Positions 52,165 through 62,021 of a stretch of 64,000 bases of DNA are shown one piece after another. The position numbers were made by a program, and so were the translations under genes. The DNA is taken from the NCBI RefSeq assembly GCF_022565915.1, contig NZ_JAJOYX010000005.1:1-64000 (forward strand). Direction: 5' to 3'. The notes below the pieces were generated by a model. It was not told where the DNA came from. It saw only the letters and a program-made list of their open reading frames with translations, and did no database searches. The DNA comes from Nesterenkonia sp. LB17. GTDB taxonomy: Bacteria; Actinomycetota; Actinomycetes; Actinomycetales; Micrococcaceae. How positions within the stretch are numbered: the first letter of the stretch is position 1; each line of letters begins with the position of its first letter.

Positions 52165-52746
52165 ATGGTTTTCCCCGCGAAGTACCCCTCGCTCAACGCG
52201 ACCGAGATGACGGAGGAGGCCCGCCAGACCCTTATCCGCGTGCTGCGCGTCGCTTTTCCTCACCAGTGCGTGCCGGACGGACCCTATGAGCGCACTGCCG
52301 ACACCATCCTGACAGAGGCACAGAACGAGACCTGGTTCCGCGTGGCGCTGACTCAAGGGCTGCTCTCGTTGAATCAGCTGTCCGATGGGGACTTCCGCAG
52401 CCTGGACGATGCCGCTGCGCTGCGGGTCCTGCGCCGCGTAGACGGCACGGAGTTCTTCGGCTTCGTCCGTCGCACCGCAGTGCTGAACCTCTATGACGAT
52501 GCGGAGGTCTGGACAGCCCTCGGCTATGAGGGGGCATCGTTCGACCAGGGCGGATATATCAATCGAGGATTCAACGATCTCGGCTGGCTGCCAGATCCGC
52601 GCGTCGAGTTTCCCGAGGGGGAGACCATGCCGGAGATCGCCCCCGGTGCGACCGGGGCTCCGCGTCCGGCGGCCGGGGGACAGAAGACCGACAGCACGAA
52701 TCAGCCGGGCGCGACCAGCTCGGATATGGAAGAGGTGAAGAAGTGA
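52165..52746 (+). CDS. Gluconate 2-dehydrogenase subunit 3-like protein
   Basis: AAAGGAG precedes ATG 52165. The 193-residue protein has the subunit 3 pattern: TLIRVLRVAFPHQCVPDGPYERTADTIL, LNQLSDGDFRSLDDAAALRVLRRVDGTEFFGFVRRTAVLNLYDDAEVWTALGYEGASFDQGGYINRGFNDLGWLP. The usual small subunit carries a Tat signal, but none is visible here, so the complex may be cytoplasmic. It overlaps the GMC oxidoreductase gene, its expected catalytic partner, and the C-terminal 45 residues are a disordered Pro/Gly/Thr tail. Confidence 0.83.
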   Translation: MVFPAKYPSLNATEMTEEARQTLIRVLRVAFPHQCVPDGPYERTADTILTEAQNETWFRVALTQGLLSLNQLSDGDFRSLDDAAALRVLRRVDGTEFFGFVRRTAVLNLYDDAEVWTALGYEGASFDQGGYINRGFNDLGWLPDPRVEFPEGETMPEIAPGATGAPRPAAGGQKTDSTNQPGATSSDMEEVKK

Positions 52747-54356
52747 TGTCATCCGTTCCCGAGAATCACACACCCGGAGAAAGCGTCACCGGCTACAGCG
52801 TCGCCCATGACGAGGAAGCAGTCGTCATCGTCGGGTCCGGTGCCGGCGGAGGCACCCTTGCCTATGAACTCACCTCGAAGGGGATACCTGTGGTCGTGCT
52901 CGAGGCGGGGCCCTACCTCACTCATGACGAATATATGAACAACGAGTGGGAATCCTTCAACCAGATGGCATGGTTGGATCCCAGGACCACCTCAGGGTCC
53001 TGGCGAGTTGCTCGTGACTTCCCCAATCTCCCGGCATGGATCGTCAAAGCGGTGGGCGGGACCACCACCCACTGGTCTGGCGCGACTCCACGCTTCAAGG
53101 ATCACGAGTTCAAAGCCCGCAGCGTGTACGGCCGGGTCGATGGCGCCAATCTGTTGGACTGGCCGATCGGGCTCTCAGATCTGGCTCCTTTCTATGACCG
53201 CGCAGAGAAAGCGATGGGTTCCACACACGTCCATGGCCGTCCGCCGCTGCCGGCGAACAACAACTACAAGGTCTTCGCCAACGGTGCCGAGCGTGTGGGC
53301 TATAAGTTCTACGCCACAGGCCCCTACGCCACCAACGCCGAGGAGTACGACGGGCGTCCGGCGTCGATCCAGGACGGCTTCAACTTCCAGGGAGACAAGA
53401 ACCGGTCCAAGTGGTCCACCCTGGTCCGTGAGATACCGCGCGCCGAAGCAACCGGGCTTCTGGACCTGCGCCCCAACTCCCAAGCCGTGCAGATCACCCA
53501 TGACGCCGAAGGCCGAGCTGACGCCGTGCTGTACCTCGACGAGGAGGGAAGCCTGCATCGCCAGGCGGCGAAGATCGTGTGCGTGGCGGGCAACTCCATC
53601 GAGACCCCTCGCCTGCTGCTGCTCTCCGCGACGCCGAGTTTCCCAGACGGGCTCGGCAACTCGTCCGGGCAGCTGGGTCGCAACTACATGCGGCATCTGA
53701 CAGGCACGGTCTGGGGCCATTTCGAGGAACCGGTGCGCATGTACCGCGGAGAGACGATGGCGGGCATGATCGGAGACGAGTCGCTGCACGACCCTGATCG
53801 AGGCTTCGCCGGGGGCTACTATCTCGAAACCATCTCGCTGGGCCCGGCCTTCATGGCCGCGTTCGTCGAGCCCGGCACCTGGGGTCCAGACTTCGCGAAG
53901 CTTTTGGACGCCTACACGAACTCTGCCGGCATGTGGATCGTCGGGGAGGACATGCCACAGGAGACCAACCGGATCACGTTGAACACCACTCTCAAGGACA
54001 AGAACGGCCTCCCGGTCCCCAATGTCCATTACGACGATCATGTGAACGACGTGGCGATGCGCGAGCATGCCTACGCCGCGGGCGAGAAGGTCTATGCAGC
54101 AGTAGGGGCACGCTCTACGCACCGGACACCGCCGTACCCCTCCACGCACAATCTCGGGACCGCGCGGATGAGTGAGCGTCCCGAGGATGGGGTGGTGGAC
54201 CGTTGGGGACGTTCCCACGACGTGAAGAACCTGTTCGTCTCGGACGGTTCCGTCTTCACCAGTGGAGCGGCCGCGAATCCCACCCTCACGATCGTTGCCC
54301 TCGCCATTCGTCAGGCCGACTACATCGCCGAAGAGCTCAAAGCGCAGCGGATTTGA
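52746..54356 (+). CDS. GMC-family FAD oxidoreductase
   Basis: The start is at ATG 52746, sharing a base with the previous stop (GTG 52743 is an alternative). The 536-residue protein has VVIVGSGAGGGTLAYELTSKGIPVVVLEAGP, GGTTTHWSGATPRF, and the C-terminal catalytic region with STHNLGTARM and DGSVFTSGAAANPTLTIVALAIRQAD. It is close to gluconate-2-dehydrogenase/glucoside 3-dehydrogenase large subunits. It probably oxidises a sugar, polyol or sugar acid, passing electrons to quinone or a cytochrome. Neither subunit shows a signal peptide. Confidence 0.88.
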   Translation: MSSVPENHTPGESVTGYSVAHDEEAVVIVGSGAGGGTLAYELTSKGIPVVVLEAGPYLTHDEYMNNEWESFNQMAWLDPRTTSGSWRVARDFPNLPAWIVKAVGGTTTHWSGATPRFKDHEFKARSVYGRVDGANLLDWPIGLSDLAPFYDRAEKAMGSTHVHGRPPLPANNNYKVFANGAERVGYKFYATGPYATNAEEYDGRPASIQDGFNFQGDKNRSKWSTLVREIPRAEATGLLDLRPNSQAVQITHDAEGRADAVLYLDEEGSLHRQAAKIVCVAGNSIETPRLLLLSATPSFPDGLGNSSGQLGRNYMRHLTGTVWGHFEEPVRMYRGETMAGMIGDESLHDPDRGFAGGYYLETISLGPAFMAAFVEPGTWGPDFAKLLDAYTNSAGMWIVGEDMPQETNRITLNTTLKDKNGLPVPNVHYDDHVNDVAMREHAYAAGEKVYAAVGARSTHRTPPYPSTHNLGTARMSERPEDGVVDRWGRSHDVKNLFVSDGSVFTSGAAANPTLTIVALAIRQADYIAEELKAQRI

Positions 54357-54403
54357 GCCCCAGCAGGAGCAAGTCCGCTGACCATCGGGGAGGCAGCTCC
54401 ACG

Positions 54404-57280
54404 TTGACGGAGGTCCCCGCCGATCTCGTCGACGCGCTGCGAAGCGTCGTGGGCGAGGTCGGGGTGCGTGCGACAGACCGCCTGGGGGCCGCCCATGATG
54501 CCTCGCACTACCTGCTCACTCCCCAAGCCGTGGTGCGGCCGAACTCCATCGAGGAGGTCGCCGGACTGTTCCAGACAGCTCGACACCTGGGTCTCGGGGT
54601 GACCTTCCGCTCGGGGGGAACCAGCCTGTCCGGACAGGCCGTCACGGAGAACCTGCTGGTGGATGTGCGAAGGCACTTCGGCTCCATAGAGGTGCTCGAC
54701 GGCGGCGCCAAGGTGCGCTGCGGCCCCGGGGCTGTGCTGAGCCAGGTCAACGCTCGACTGCGGCGATATGGGCGCAAACTGGGCCCGGACCCCGCCAGTG
54801 AGATCGCGTGCACGATCGGGGGAGTGGTGGCGAACAACTCCTCCGGCATGGCGTGCGGGATCGAATTCAACACCTACCGGACCCTCGACTCCTGTGTGCT
54901 CGTGCTGCCCAGCGGCACCGTGGTCGACACTTCGATTGCCGACGCTGATCTGCAGCTCGCCCGCGCTGAGCCTGAGCTGCATGAGGGCCTGGGTGCGCTG
55001 CGCGACCAGCTGCGAGCCGACCCGCTCGCCGTCGAGCGGATCCGGACGCTGCATGCGATCAAGAACACCATGGGCTACGGTCTGAACTCCTTCCTGGACC
55101 ACACCGACCCGGTCCGGATCCTCGAGCATCTGATCGTCGGCAGCGAGGGCACGCTGGCGTTCCTTGCGCAGGCGACCTTCCGCACGGTGGAGATCAGACC
55201 GCACGTGGCCACGGGGCTGCTCATCTACCCCGACCTTGCCGCCGCGACCGCCAGCCTGCCCGATTTGGTGGCGGCGCAGCTTGCCACGGTGGAACTCCTG
55301 GATGCGACCAGTCTGCGAGTCTCCCAGCGTGATCCGAAGTCGCCGGAGGAGATCCGGGGCCTCATGGTCGAAGATCACTGTGCGCTGCTGGTGGAGTTCC
55401 AAGAGCCCGATGAGCAGGCGCTTCAAGACCGGCTCGAGGCTGCGGCGCTGCTCTGGGAACGGCTTCCCCTGAGTCGCCCCGCCCAGCTGACCACCGACGC
55501 CGGTCGACGGGCCGCCTTCTGGCACACCCGAAAAGGTCTGTTCGCTGCTGTCGCGGGCAACCGGCCCTCGGGCACCACGGCGCTTCTGGAGGACATCGCG
55601 GTTCCAGTCGCTCGGCTCGGGGAGACCTGTACGGCTTTGACCGAACTCTTCGACACATACGGCTACGCCGACGCCGTGATCTTCGGTCACGCCAAGGACG
55701 GCAACATCCACTTCATGGTGACCGAGACCTTCGACGGGGAATCACCGGAGGAACTGGACCGATACGAGGCGTTCACCGAGGACATGGTCGAGTGTGTCTT
55801 GGCGCGCGGTGGAACACTGAAGGCCGAGCACGGAACGGGCCGGATCATGGCCCCCTTCGTGCGGCGCCAGGTCGGAGACGACCTGTATGCCGTGATGGAG
55901 AAGCTCAAGGCCCTCGTGGATCCGCACCAGATGCTCAACCCTGGAGTGCTCCTGACGCAGGATCCTAGAACCCACCTGAAACATCTCAAGACCTCGCCGA
56001 GGGTCGAAGAAGAGGTCGATCGGTGCGTCGAATGTGGGTACTGCGAACCCGTCTGTCCCAGCCGCCGGCTGACCACCACACCGCGTGAACGGATTGTGCT
56101 TCGTCGGGAGATCGCAAGGGCCGAGGCAGTCGGAGACGCAGCGCTGGCGCAGACTCTCCGCCGGGAGTATGAGTACGAGGCCGTCCAGTCCTGCGCCGTC
56201 GATGGCATGTGTGAGACGGCCTGCCCGGTATTCATCAACACCGGAGACCTGGTGCGGCGCCTGCGCGCTGAGACCCGGTCTGCGCCCGACCAGAAGGTCT
56301 GGAAGGCGGCGGCGAGGCAGTGGACGAGCGTGAGTCGGGCAGGGTCTTGGGCTCTGACGGCGGCTGACCACATGCCGTCGGTTCTGCCGCGTGTGGCGTC
56401 TGATCTCGCGCGACGTGTCCTCGGCGAGGAGGCGTTTCCACAGTGGACCGATGACCTGCCGCGCGGAGGGCGGGCTCGTCCTGTGCGGCAGGACGCCCAG
56501 GCGGAGGTGCTCTGGTTTCCCAGCTGCACGCAGACGTTGTTCGGTGCGGCTGAAGGTGCTGACCCGGATGGGCGACGCAGCGGTGTGGGCGAGGCGTTTC
56601 AGCGGCTCTGTGATGTGGCCGGAGTGCGGGTGCGCACACCCGAATCGATCCCGTCGCTGTGCTGCGGGACACCGTGGAAGTCCAAAGGCCTGTCTGAGGG
56701 GTACGAGCTCATGCGCAGCAAGGTCGCCGCCGCGGTGTGGGAGGCCTCTGACGCGGGAAGGCTGCCGGTCGTCAGTGACGCGAGCTCTTGCACCGAGGGT
56801 CTCGAGGCGCTCCTGCTGGCGTCTGGTGAGCCGGTCGCAGACATCGAGGTCGTGGACGTGGTCACTTTCGCCGCACAACGGCTTCTGCCCGCGCTGCAGG
56901 CCCGGAAGCTGCTGCCCGCGCCGATGACGCCCTCTGTGATGCTGCACCCCACCTGCTCGTCTACACGGCTTGGACTGAACTCTGATCTCGATGTACTGGC
57001 AGCCGCTGTGGCGGGTCAGGTGTATACCCCGCAGGACTGGGGATGCTGCGCATTCGCCGGAGACCGAGGCATGCTGCACCCCGAGCTCACGGCCTCAGCG
57101 GTCGAGGCGCAGGCTGCGGAGGTGCGCAGCGTGCGTGCCGCGGTGCACGCGTCCACGAATCGCACGTGTGAGATCGGGATGACCCGCGCGACCGGTGAGC
57201 CATACAGACATATTCTTGAGCTGCTCGACGACGCGGTGCTGCCGCAAGGCCGGGGTCGAACACCGGAGGAGCCTTCGTAG
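54404..57280 (+). CDS. Fused FAD-linked oxidase and iron-sulfur dehydrogenase (D-lactate/glycolate type)
   Basis: TTG 54404 is the best start because GGGGAGG lies ten bases upstream; it follows the GMC gene by 47 bases. The 958-residue protein fuses an FAD_binding_4 domain (FRSGGTSLSGQAVTENLL, GPGAVLSQVNARLRRYG, GGVVANNSSGMACG), an FAD oxidase C domain (FGHAKDGNIHFM, EHGTGR), a 2[4Fe-4S] module (CVECGYCEPVCPS, CAVDGMCETACPV) and CCG domains (PSCTQTLFG, CCGTPWKSKG, HPTCSSTRLG, GCCAFAGDRG). It is of the Dld3/GlcD-F type and should oxidise a 2-hydroxy acid, possibly the product of the upstream enzymes. Confidence 0.88.
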   Translation: MTEVPADLVDALRSVVGEVGVRATDRLGAAHDASHYLLTPQAVVRPNSIEEVAGLFQTARHLGLGVTFRSGGTSLSGQAVTENLLVDVRRHFGSIEVLDGGAKVRCGPGAVLSQVNARLRRYGRKLGPDPASEIACTIGGVVANNSSGMACGIEFNTYRTLDSCVLVLPSGTVVDTSIADADLQLARAEPELHEGLGALRDQLRADPLAVERIRTLHAIKNTMGYGLNSFLDHTDPVRILEHLIVGSEGTLAFLAQATFRTVEIRPHVATGLLIYPDLAAATASLPDLVAAQLATVELLDATSLRVSQRDPKSPEEIRGLMVEDHCALLVEFQEPDEQALQDRLEAAALLWERLPLSRPAQLTTDAGRRAAFWHTRKGLFAAVAGNRPSGTTALLEDIAVPVARLGETCTALTELFDTYGYADAVIFGHAKDGNIHFMVTETFDGESPEELDRYEAFTEDMVECVLARGGTLKAEHGTGRIMAPFVRRQVGDDLYAVMEKLKALVDPHQMLNPGVLLTQDPRTHLKHLKTSPRVEEEVDRCVECGYCEPVCPSRRLTTTPRERIVLRREIARAEAVGDAALAQTLRREYEYEAVQSCAVDGMCETACPVFINTGDLVRRLRAETRSAPDQKVWKAAARQWTSVSRAGSWALTAADHMPSVLPRVASDLARRVLGEEAFPQWTDDLPRGGRARPVRQDAQAEVLWFPSCTQTLFGAAEGADPDGRRSGVGEAFQRLCDVAGVRVRTPESIPSLCCGTPWKSKGLSEGYELMRSKVAAAVWEASDAGRLPVVSDASSCTEGLEALLLASGEPVADIEVVDVVTFAAQRLLPALQARKLLPAPMTPSVMLHPTCSSTRLGLNSDLDVLAAAVAGQVYTPQDWGCCAFAGDRGMLHPELTASAVEAQAAEVRSVRAAVHASTNRTCEIGMTRATGEPYRHILELLDDAVLPQGRGRTPEEPS

Positions 57281-57455
57281 ACCTGTAGCGAGGTGAGGGT
57301 CGAGTGGCTCAGTCGCAAGTTCACGATTCCAGAACTGGACTGGACACCGACGAAGCGGAGGGTTTCATGCCAGCAGGTCACTACGGTGACTCTGCTCTGG
57401 GCTGATGAAACGACGTTGAACGCGTTTCGTCACATCCTCACGCCAGGTTTCTCGC

Positions 57456-57465
57456 CGATATATCG
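57456..57465. promoter_or_regulatory. Palindrome upstream of the PadR gene, candidate operator
   Basis: CGATATATCG is a perfect ten-base palindrome 48 bases before the PadR ATG, in an otherwise GC-rich leader. PadR proteins often bind short ATAT-centred palindromes in their own promoters. Nothing else is supported in the gap 57281-57512. Confidence 0.4.
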
Positions 57466-57512
57466 TTAAGTCTGATCGGGCCCACAATGGGTGCGGCGCT
57501 TAGGAGGCTGTT

Positions 57513-58088
57513 ATGACTGGATCATTTTCAGGCGACTCACATGGCCGGGGCATCTTCGGAGACCGTCGGCCACCGGTGGGAGGGCCACCAGCTGACCTTT
57601 GGGACGCGATGGACCAGCTGCGTGGTGCATTCAAGGACAAATCGGCTCCGCGAGCGAACCGCGGCGATGTCCGAGCGGCGGTCCTTGCTCTGCTGGCCGA
57701 GCGCTCCATGCACGGCTACCAGATCATCCACGAGATCGAACAGCGCAGCGGCGGGGCCTGGAAGCCCAGCCCAGGCTCGGTCTATCCCACCCTGCAGCTC
57801 TTGGCGGATGAAGGGCTGATCCACGCCGAGACAGAGGGTGGACGCAAGACCTACTCACTGACCGAAGAAGGCCGTGAGGCCGCAGAGGCCGCTGATCAGT
57901 GGCCTGCGCAGTGGCAGGGCCCTGGGCACCGCGGCCACGCAGTTCGCACCCTGTCCAAGGCCGGCATGGAGCTTGCTCAGGCAGCCGCGCAGGTCGGCCG
58001 TTCCGGAACCCCCGAACAGATCCACCAGGCGGAGCAGGAGCTGGACCAGGTGCGCCGGAAGCTCTACGCCATCCTTGCTCAGGACTGA
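57513..58088 (+). CDS. PadR-family regulator
   Basis: The 191-residue protein has an N-terminal Gly/Pro-rich stretch, then the PadR winged helix (RGDVRAAVLALLAERSMHGYQIIHEIEQRSGGAWKPSPGSVYPTLQLLADEGLIHAETEGGRKTYSLTEEGREA) and a C-terminal amphipathic dimer helix. GGAGG lies 9 bases upstream of the ATG. It precedes the UbiB-like gene by 53 bases, a common actinobacterial pair, so it probably regulates that operon, itself included. Confidence 0.9.
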   Translation: MTGSFSGDSHGRGIFGDRRPPVGGPPADLWDAMDQLRGAFKDKSAPRANRGDVRAAVLALLAERSMHGYQIIHEIEQRSGGAWKPSPGSVYPTLQLLADEGLIHAETEGGRKTYSLTEEGREAAEAADQWPAQWQGPGHRGHAVRTLSKAGMELAQAAAQVGRSGTPEQIHQAEQELDQVRRKLYAILAQD

Positions 58089-58140
58089 ACGGCGTGACTG
58101 CAGCACGTGGCGCCTGGGGCCGCGGCTTCCAGGGAATCGA

Positions 58141-59847
58141 GTGAACCCAACGACCAGGACGCTGCGCGCCCGGTACCGTCGGATTCTCCGGTTTGCCGCA
58201 CTTCATCTGATCCAGGTGTGGTGGTTCGAGCTGTTCCTGCCGCGAATCGGTCTTGCCCGACTCGCAGCAGTCGGGCGATCTCGACGAATGCGGCGTCTCG
58301 CGCAGCGGTTCCATGTCTTGGCTGTGGACCTCGGCGGGCTGATGATCAAGGTCGGCCAGTTCCTCTCCTCGCGACTAGACGTGCTGCCTCCCGAGATCAC
58401 CAAAGAGCTGGAGGGGCTGCAGGACGAGGTGAGTCCGGTCGCCTTCTCTGCCATTCAGACCGCCGCCGAGAAGGAACTCGGCGTCCCGCTGGAGCAGGCG
58501 TTCGCCTACGTCGACCCGACCCCGCTTGCCGCTGCCTCGTTGGGCCAGGCGCATCGCGCCGCACCTTCGGCGCAGGACGCCGAGTTGGCCGGTTTCGCAG
58601 CCGCGGTCGTGAAGATCCAACGTCCCGGCATCGGTGAGATCGTCGACGTCGATCTGGCCGCACTGCGACGGGTGAGCCGATGGCTGTCCCGGATCCGGCT
58701 GGTGAGCAACAGGGTGGATGCGCCTGCACTGGTCGAGGAGTTCGCCGCGACCAGCATGGAGGAGATCGACTACCTCCACGAGGCTGCCAACGCTGAACGG
58801 TTCGCCGCGAACTTCGCCGAGGATCCGCGCGTCTCCGTTCCTGACGTCATGTGGGAACGCACCACGCGACGGGTCCTCACCCTGCAGGACGTGACCGCGA
58901 TCAAGATCAATGATGTGGAGAGGCTCAAGGCCGCGGGAATCGACCCAGCAGAGGTCGCCACACAATTCGCGAACGTGATGTTCGACCAGATCTTCGTCCA
59001 CGGGTTCTTCCATGCCGACCCGCATCCCGGGAACATCTTCGTCACGCCGACCCCCTCGGAGGGGAATCCCCTCGCAGAGGCGGGACAGTCACCTCACTGG
59101 CACTTGACCTTCATCGACTTCGGCATGATGGGCGAGATTCCGGAGACTCTGCGGGACGGGCTGCGCCGGGTGTTCATCGCCGCAGCCTCGCGTGACGGCA
59201 AAGGGCTGGTCGACGCCATTCAAGAGGTGGGTGTGCTGCTTCCCTCGGCCGACACTGCCGAGCTTGAACGAGCGATGACACAGCTCTTCGCCCGATTCGG
59301 CGGCATGGGGTTCGCAGAGCTGAAGGAGGTCGACCCGCGCGAATTTCGGGACTTCGCCAAAGAGTTCGGTGACCTGGTTCGCTCCCTGCCATTCCAACTG
59401 CCAGAGAATTTTCTGCTGATGCTGCGGACGGTGTCTCTCATCTCGGGAGTCTGCAGCACACTGGATTCCAGATTCAACCTCTGGGACGCCATCGAGCCCT
59501 ATGCCGAGCAGCTGATCCGCGATCAACGCAGACCTGCGGTCCAGGACGCCGCCCAACAGGCAGTGGCGACGGTGGCTACGGCGCTCCGGCTGCCGGGACG
59601 GCTCTCGGAAGCAGTCGACGGCATCGAGGCCGGGCGCATCGCGGTGCGCACCCCGGATCTTGATCGGCGGATCACAGCTCTGGAACGCGTAGGTCGGCGG
59701 ATCATCTCAGCAGTTCTGTTCACCGGGCTGCTGGTCACAGGGACATTGCTGCGAAGCGACGACAGCCTCGTCGGCTCCGCCCTCATCGCGGCATCCCTCA
59801 TCCCGCTGCTGCACGCGGTCCTCCCGTCGCGCAGAGGCGGGAACTGA
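58141..59847 (+). CDS. AarF/UbiB/ABC1 atypical kinase-like protein
   Basis: GTG 58141 preceded by AGGGAA gives 568 residues, a typical length. The UbiB-specific KxGQ motif is in GGLMIKVGQFLSSRLDVLPPEI, the Ala-rich loop in DPTPLAAASLGQAHRA, the catalytic pocket in HGFFHADPHPGNIF and the metal site in LTFIDFGMMGE. Two C-terminal membrane helices end the protein. UbiB proteins are ATPases or kinases that support lipid and quinone pathways. It is cotranscribed with PadR and convergent with SelO, another kinase-fold protein. Confidence 0.9.
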   Translation: MNPTTRTLRARYRRILRFAALHLIQVWWFELFLPRIGLARLAAVGRSRRMRRLAQRFHVLAVDLGGLMIKVGQFLSSRLDVLPPEITKELEGLQDEVSPVAFSAIQTAAEKELGVPLEQAFAYVDPTPLAAASLGQAHRAAPSAQDAELAGFAAAVVKIQRPGIGEIVDVDLAALRRVSRWLSRIRLVSNRVDAPALVEEFAATSMEEIDYLHEAANAERFAANFAEDPRVSVPDVMWERTTRRVLTLQDVTAIKINDVERLKAAGIDPAEVATQFANVMFDQIFVHGFFHADPHPGNIFVTPTPSEGNPLAEAGQSPHWHLTFIDFGMMGEIPETLRDGLRRVFIAAASRDGKGLVDAIQEVGVLLPSADTAELERAMTQLFARFGGMGFAELKEVDPREFRDFAKEFGDLVRSLPFQLPENFLLMLRTVSLISGVCSTLDSRFNLWDAIEPYAEQLIRDQRRPAVQDAAQQAVATVATALRLPGRLSEAVDGIEAGRIAVRTPDLDRRITALERVGRRIISAVLFTGLLVTGTLLRSDDSLVGSALIAASLIPLLHAVLPSRRGGN

Positions 59848-59904
59848 ATGAGAGGTTCACATGCATGCCGGGCCTCGAGGGTTCGTTCGTGGCGGGAAGG
59901 GAAC

Positions 59905-61371
59905 TCAGGTCCCACAGAAGGTGCGGTAGGGGCCAAAGCTCGCGGGCGCTTCAGAGGCGTATCGAACGAACCTTTCACGCTCGTGGTAAGGATCGGTCAC
60001 GGCCTCTAGGAGTTGGTGGAACGGTGCCAAGTCACCGTCGGTTGCCGCTTCAAGGGCTTCCTCTACCAGGTGGTTTCGCGGAATGTAGACAGGGTTGACC
60101 CTGTCCATCTGCTCTGCGTTCGGGTTGAGGCCGCGCCAACCATCTAGCCAAGCGTCGAGTGCCCCCAGATCCCGAGCCTTCTGTCGGACAGGCCTCACGT
60201 CGCCGCGGGCAGCGTGGTTGAGTGCTCGGAAGAACGAGGTGTAGTCGAGCGATTGCTCCTGCAGCAGAGTCATCACGTCGTCGACCACCGGGGTGCATAC
60301 CTCGTCGTCCAGGTCTTGAGACAACCCGAGCTTGGTCTTCATGCCAAGAAACCAGGCAGCGCTGTACTCGCGGCGGAATGCGCCCAGGGCCTCCTGCGCC
60401 AGGGCGATGGCCTGCTCGTCGTCGTCGTTGAACAGGGGGAGCAGGGTCTCAGCAAATCGGGCGAGGTTCCATTCGGCGATCGCGGGCTGATTTCGGTACG
60501 CGTAGCGGCCGCTCTGATCGATGGAGCTGAAGACCGCAGCGGGATCGTAGGCGTCGACGAATGCGCAGGGGCCGTAGTCGATGGTTTCCCCAGAGATGGC
60601 CATATTGTCGGTGTTCATCACGCCGTGGACAAAGCCGACCAGCATCCATTGAGCCACCAGCTGGGCTTGAGCAGAGACCGCCGCTGTGAACAGTGCGAGA
60701 TGAGGATTCTCAGCGTCCGCGGCGACAGGGGCATGCCGGGCAATGGCATGATCGGCCAGACGGCGGACCAACTCGCTGCCACCGATGGCACTGGCGTACT
60801 GGAAACTGCCTACGCGCAGGTGGCTGCTGGCCACGCGGGTGAGCACCGCTCCTGGCAGCGGCTTCTCGCGCCGCACGACGTCACCGGTGGCGAGGACCGC
60901 CAGAGAACGTGAGGTAGGAATGCCGAGGGCGTGCATGGCCTCGCTGATGACGTATTCGCGCAGCATCGGGCCCAGCGCAGCTCGACCATCGGCACCGCCG
61001 CGGGCGAAGGGAGTCCGTCCTGATCCTTTGAGATGTATATCGCACAGCTGGCCTCCGACGTCGGTGAGCTCGCCCAACAGCAGCGCGCGGCCGTCACCCA
61101 GGCGCGGCGAGTATGACCCGAACTGGTGGCCCGAGTACCCCTGAGCTACTGGCGCAGCGCCGCGGGGCACTCGGTTGCCGATCAGCAGACGGACGCCATC
61201 GGGGCTCTCTAGGTCTGCGGGATCGAGCCCCAGGTGATCAGCCAGGGGTCTGTTGAGCACAATCAGCCGCGGGGCGGTGGCCACCTCGGCCGACCACGGG
61301 ATCGACAGCTCCGGAAACTCCTCCGCGAAGCGGCGATCCAGTGAGATATCGGGTTGTGCTGGGGCGCTCAT
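59905..61371 (-). CDS. selO: SelO/YdiU protein adenylyltransferase
   Basis: ATG 61371 (AGGAG eight bases upstream) gives 488 residues. Landmarks are [24 protein letters not shown], the ATP-binding [44 protein letters not shown], and the active site [24 protein letters not shown]. In place of GGDG this copy has GGADG, an insertion seen in related actinobacteria. SelO uses ATP to AMPylate proteins, mainly in oxidative stress. The C-terminal selenocysteine/Cys of some homologues is here Cys in TFCGT, at the very end of the protein. Confidence 0.92.
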   Translation of the reverse strand: MSAPAQPDISLDRRFAEEFPELSIPWSAEVATAPRLIVLNRPLADHLGLDPADLESPDGVRLLIGNRVPRGAAPVAQGYSGHQFGSYSPRLGDGRALLLGELTDVGGQLCDIHLKGSGRTPFARGGADGRAALGPMLREYVISEAMHALGIPTSRSLAVLATGDVVRREKPLPGAVLTRVASSHLRVGSFQYASAIGGSELVRRLADHAIARHAPVAADAENPHLALFTAAVSAQAQLVAQWMLVGFVHGVMNTDNMAISGETIDYGPCAFVDAYDPAAVFSSIDQSGRYAYRNQPAIAEWNLARFAETLLPLFNDDDEQAIALAQEALGAFRREYSAAWFLGMKTKLGLSQDLDDEVCTPVVDDVMTLLQEQSLDYTSFFRALNHAARGDVRPVRQKARDLGALDAWLDGWRGLNPNAEQMDRVNPVYIPRNHLVEEALEAATDGDLAPFHQLLEAVTDPYHERERFVRYASEAPASFGPYRTFCGT

Positions 61372-61580
61372 CGGGGGCGACTCCTCGTGTTCTTCCACAT
61401 GAGAGAACTGGTCTTCCAGGGCCGGCACCGCTGTCGCAGAGCGATGTCGTGCGCATCATCGAAGTCGTGCGCTCTGAAACTCATCACGTGCATGTCTGAG
61501 AGTTGTGCCGTGTCCCGGGCATGGGCCCAGACTAGACCACGAGGTGGTGCAGGACCCTGCGGCTGGGCCCTGCCCTTCCG

Positions 61581-62021
61581 CTAACTCTCGCGGGGATCTT
61601 GAGGGCGGGCGCCAGGGTTGCTTCTTTCGCCGCCACACGTACACCGAGCGACGGGGTTGCCCCATTTATCTCCTCGCACGCCCCCGTGAGAAGTCTGCCA
61701 CGGCCAGCGTCCGGTCATTTCGAGCTGGAGGGTGAGACTCAGGAACGTACGAATAAGGACTATGAGACCGAGCGCGAGTATTGCGTCCACGGAGAACCCG
61801 ATAGCTACTGTCCGGATGATGTCCGCAGCGATGAGGATCTCCAGTCCCAGGAGAATAGATCGTCCGACCCAGCGGCGGTACTCCTCGAAGACGAGGCTCT
61901 TCCGGCGAAGGTATCTCCAGCCAGCGAGTCCAGAGGCGATGCTGATTCCGACCACCATCACAACCACTCCAGCGGCATCTACGGCTTTGCCGATGGAATC
62001 AATGATCGTGTCGAAATCCAT
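61581..62021 (-). CDS. DUF1622 membrane protein
   Basis: GGAGG five bases before ATG 62021 supports the start. The 146-residue protein has three hydrophobic segments with AAGVVVMVVGISIASGLAGWRYLRRKSLVFEEYRRWVGRSILLGLEILIAADIIRTVAIGFS and VLIRTFLSLTLQLEMTGRWPW, the DUF1622 landmarks. The last 30 residues, after GRWPWQTSHGG, are hydrophilic and probably outside the conserved domain. Function is unknown. It stands alone between SelO and the gene-poor stretch. Confidence 0.8.
   Translation of the reverse strand: MDFDTIIDSIGKAVDAAGVVVMVVGISIASGLAGWRYLRRKSLVFEEYRRWVGRSILLGLEILIAADIIRTVAIGFSVDAILALGLIVLIRTFLSLTLQLEMTGRWPWQTSHGGVRGDKWGNPVARCTCGGERSNPGARPQDPRES

Noticed and set aside
54320-55711. Long minus-strand frame opposite the fused FAD/Fe-S dehydrogenase.
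   Set aside because: His/Gln/Arg-rich and without motifs, whereas the plus strand has complete FAD and Fe-S motifs.
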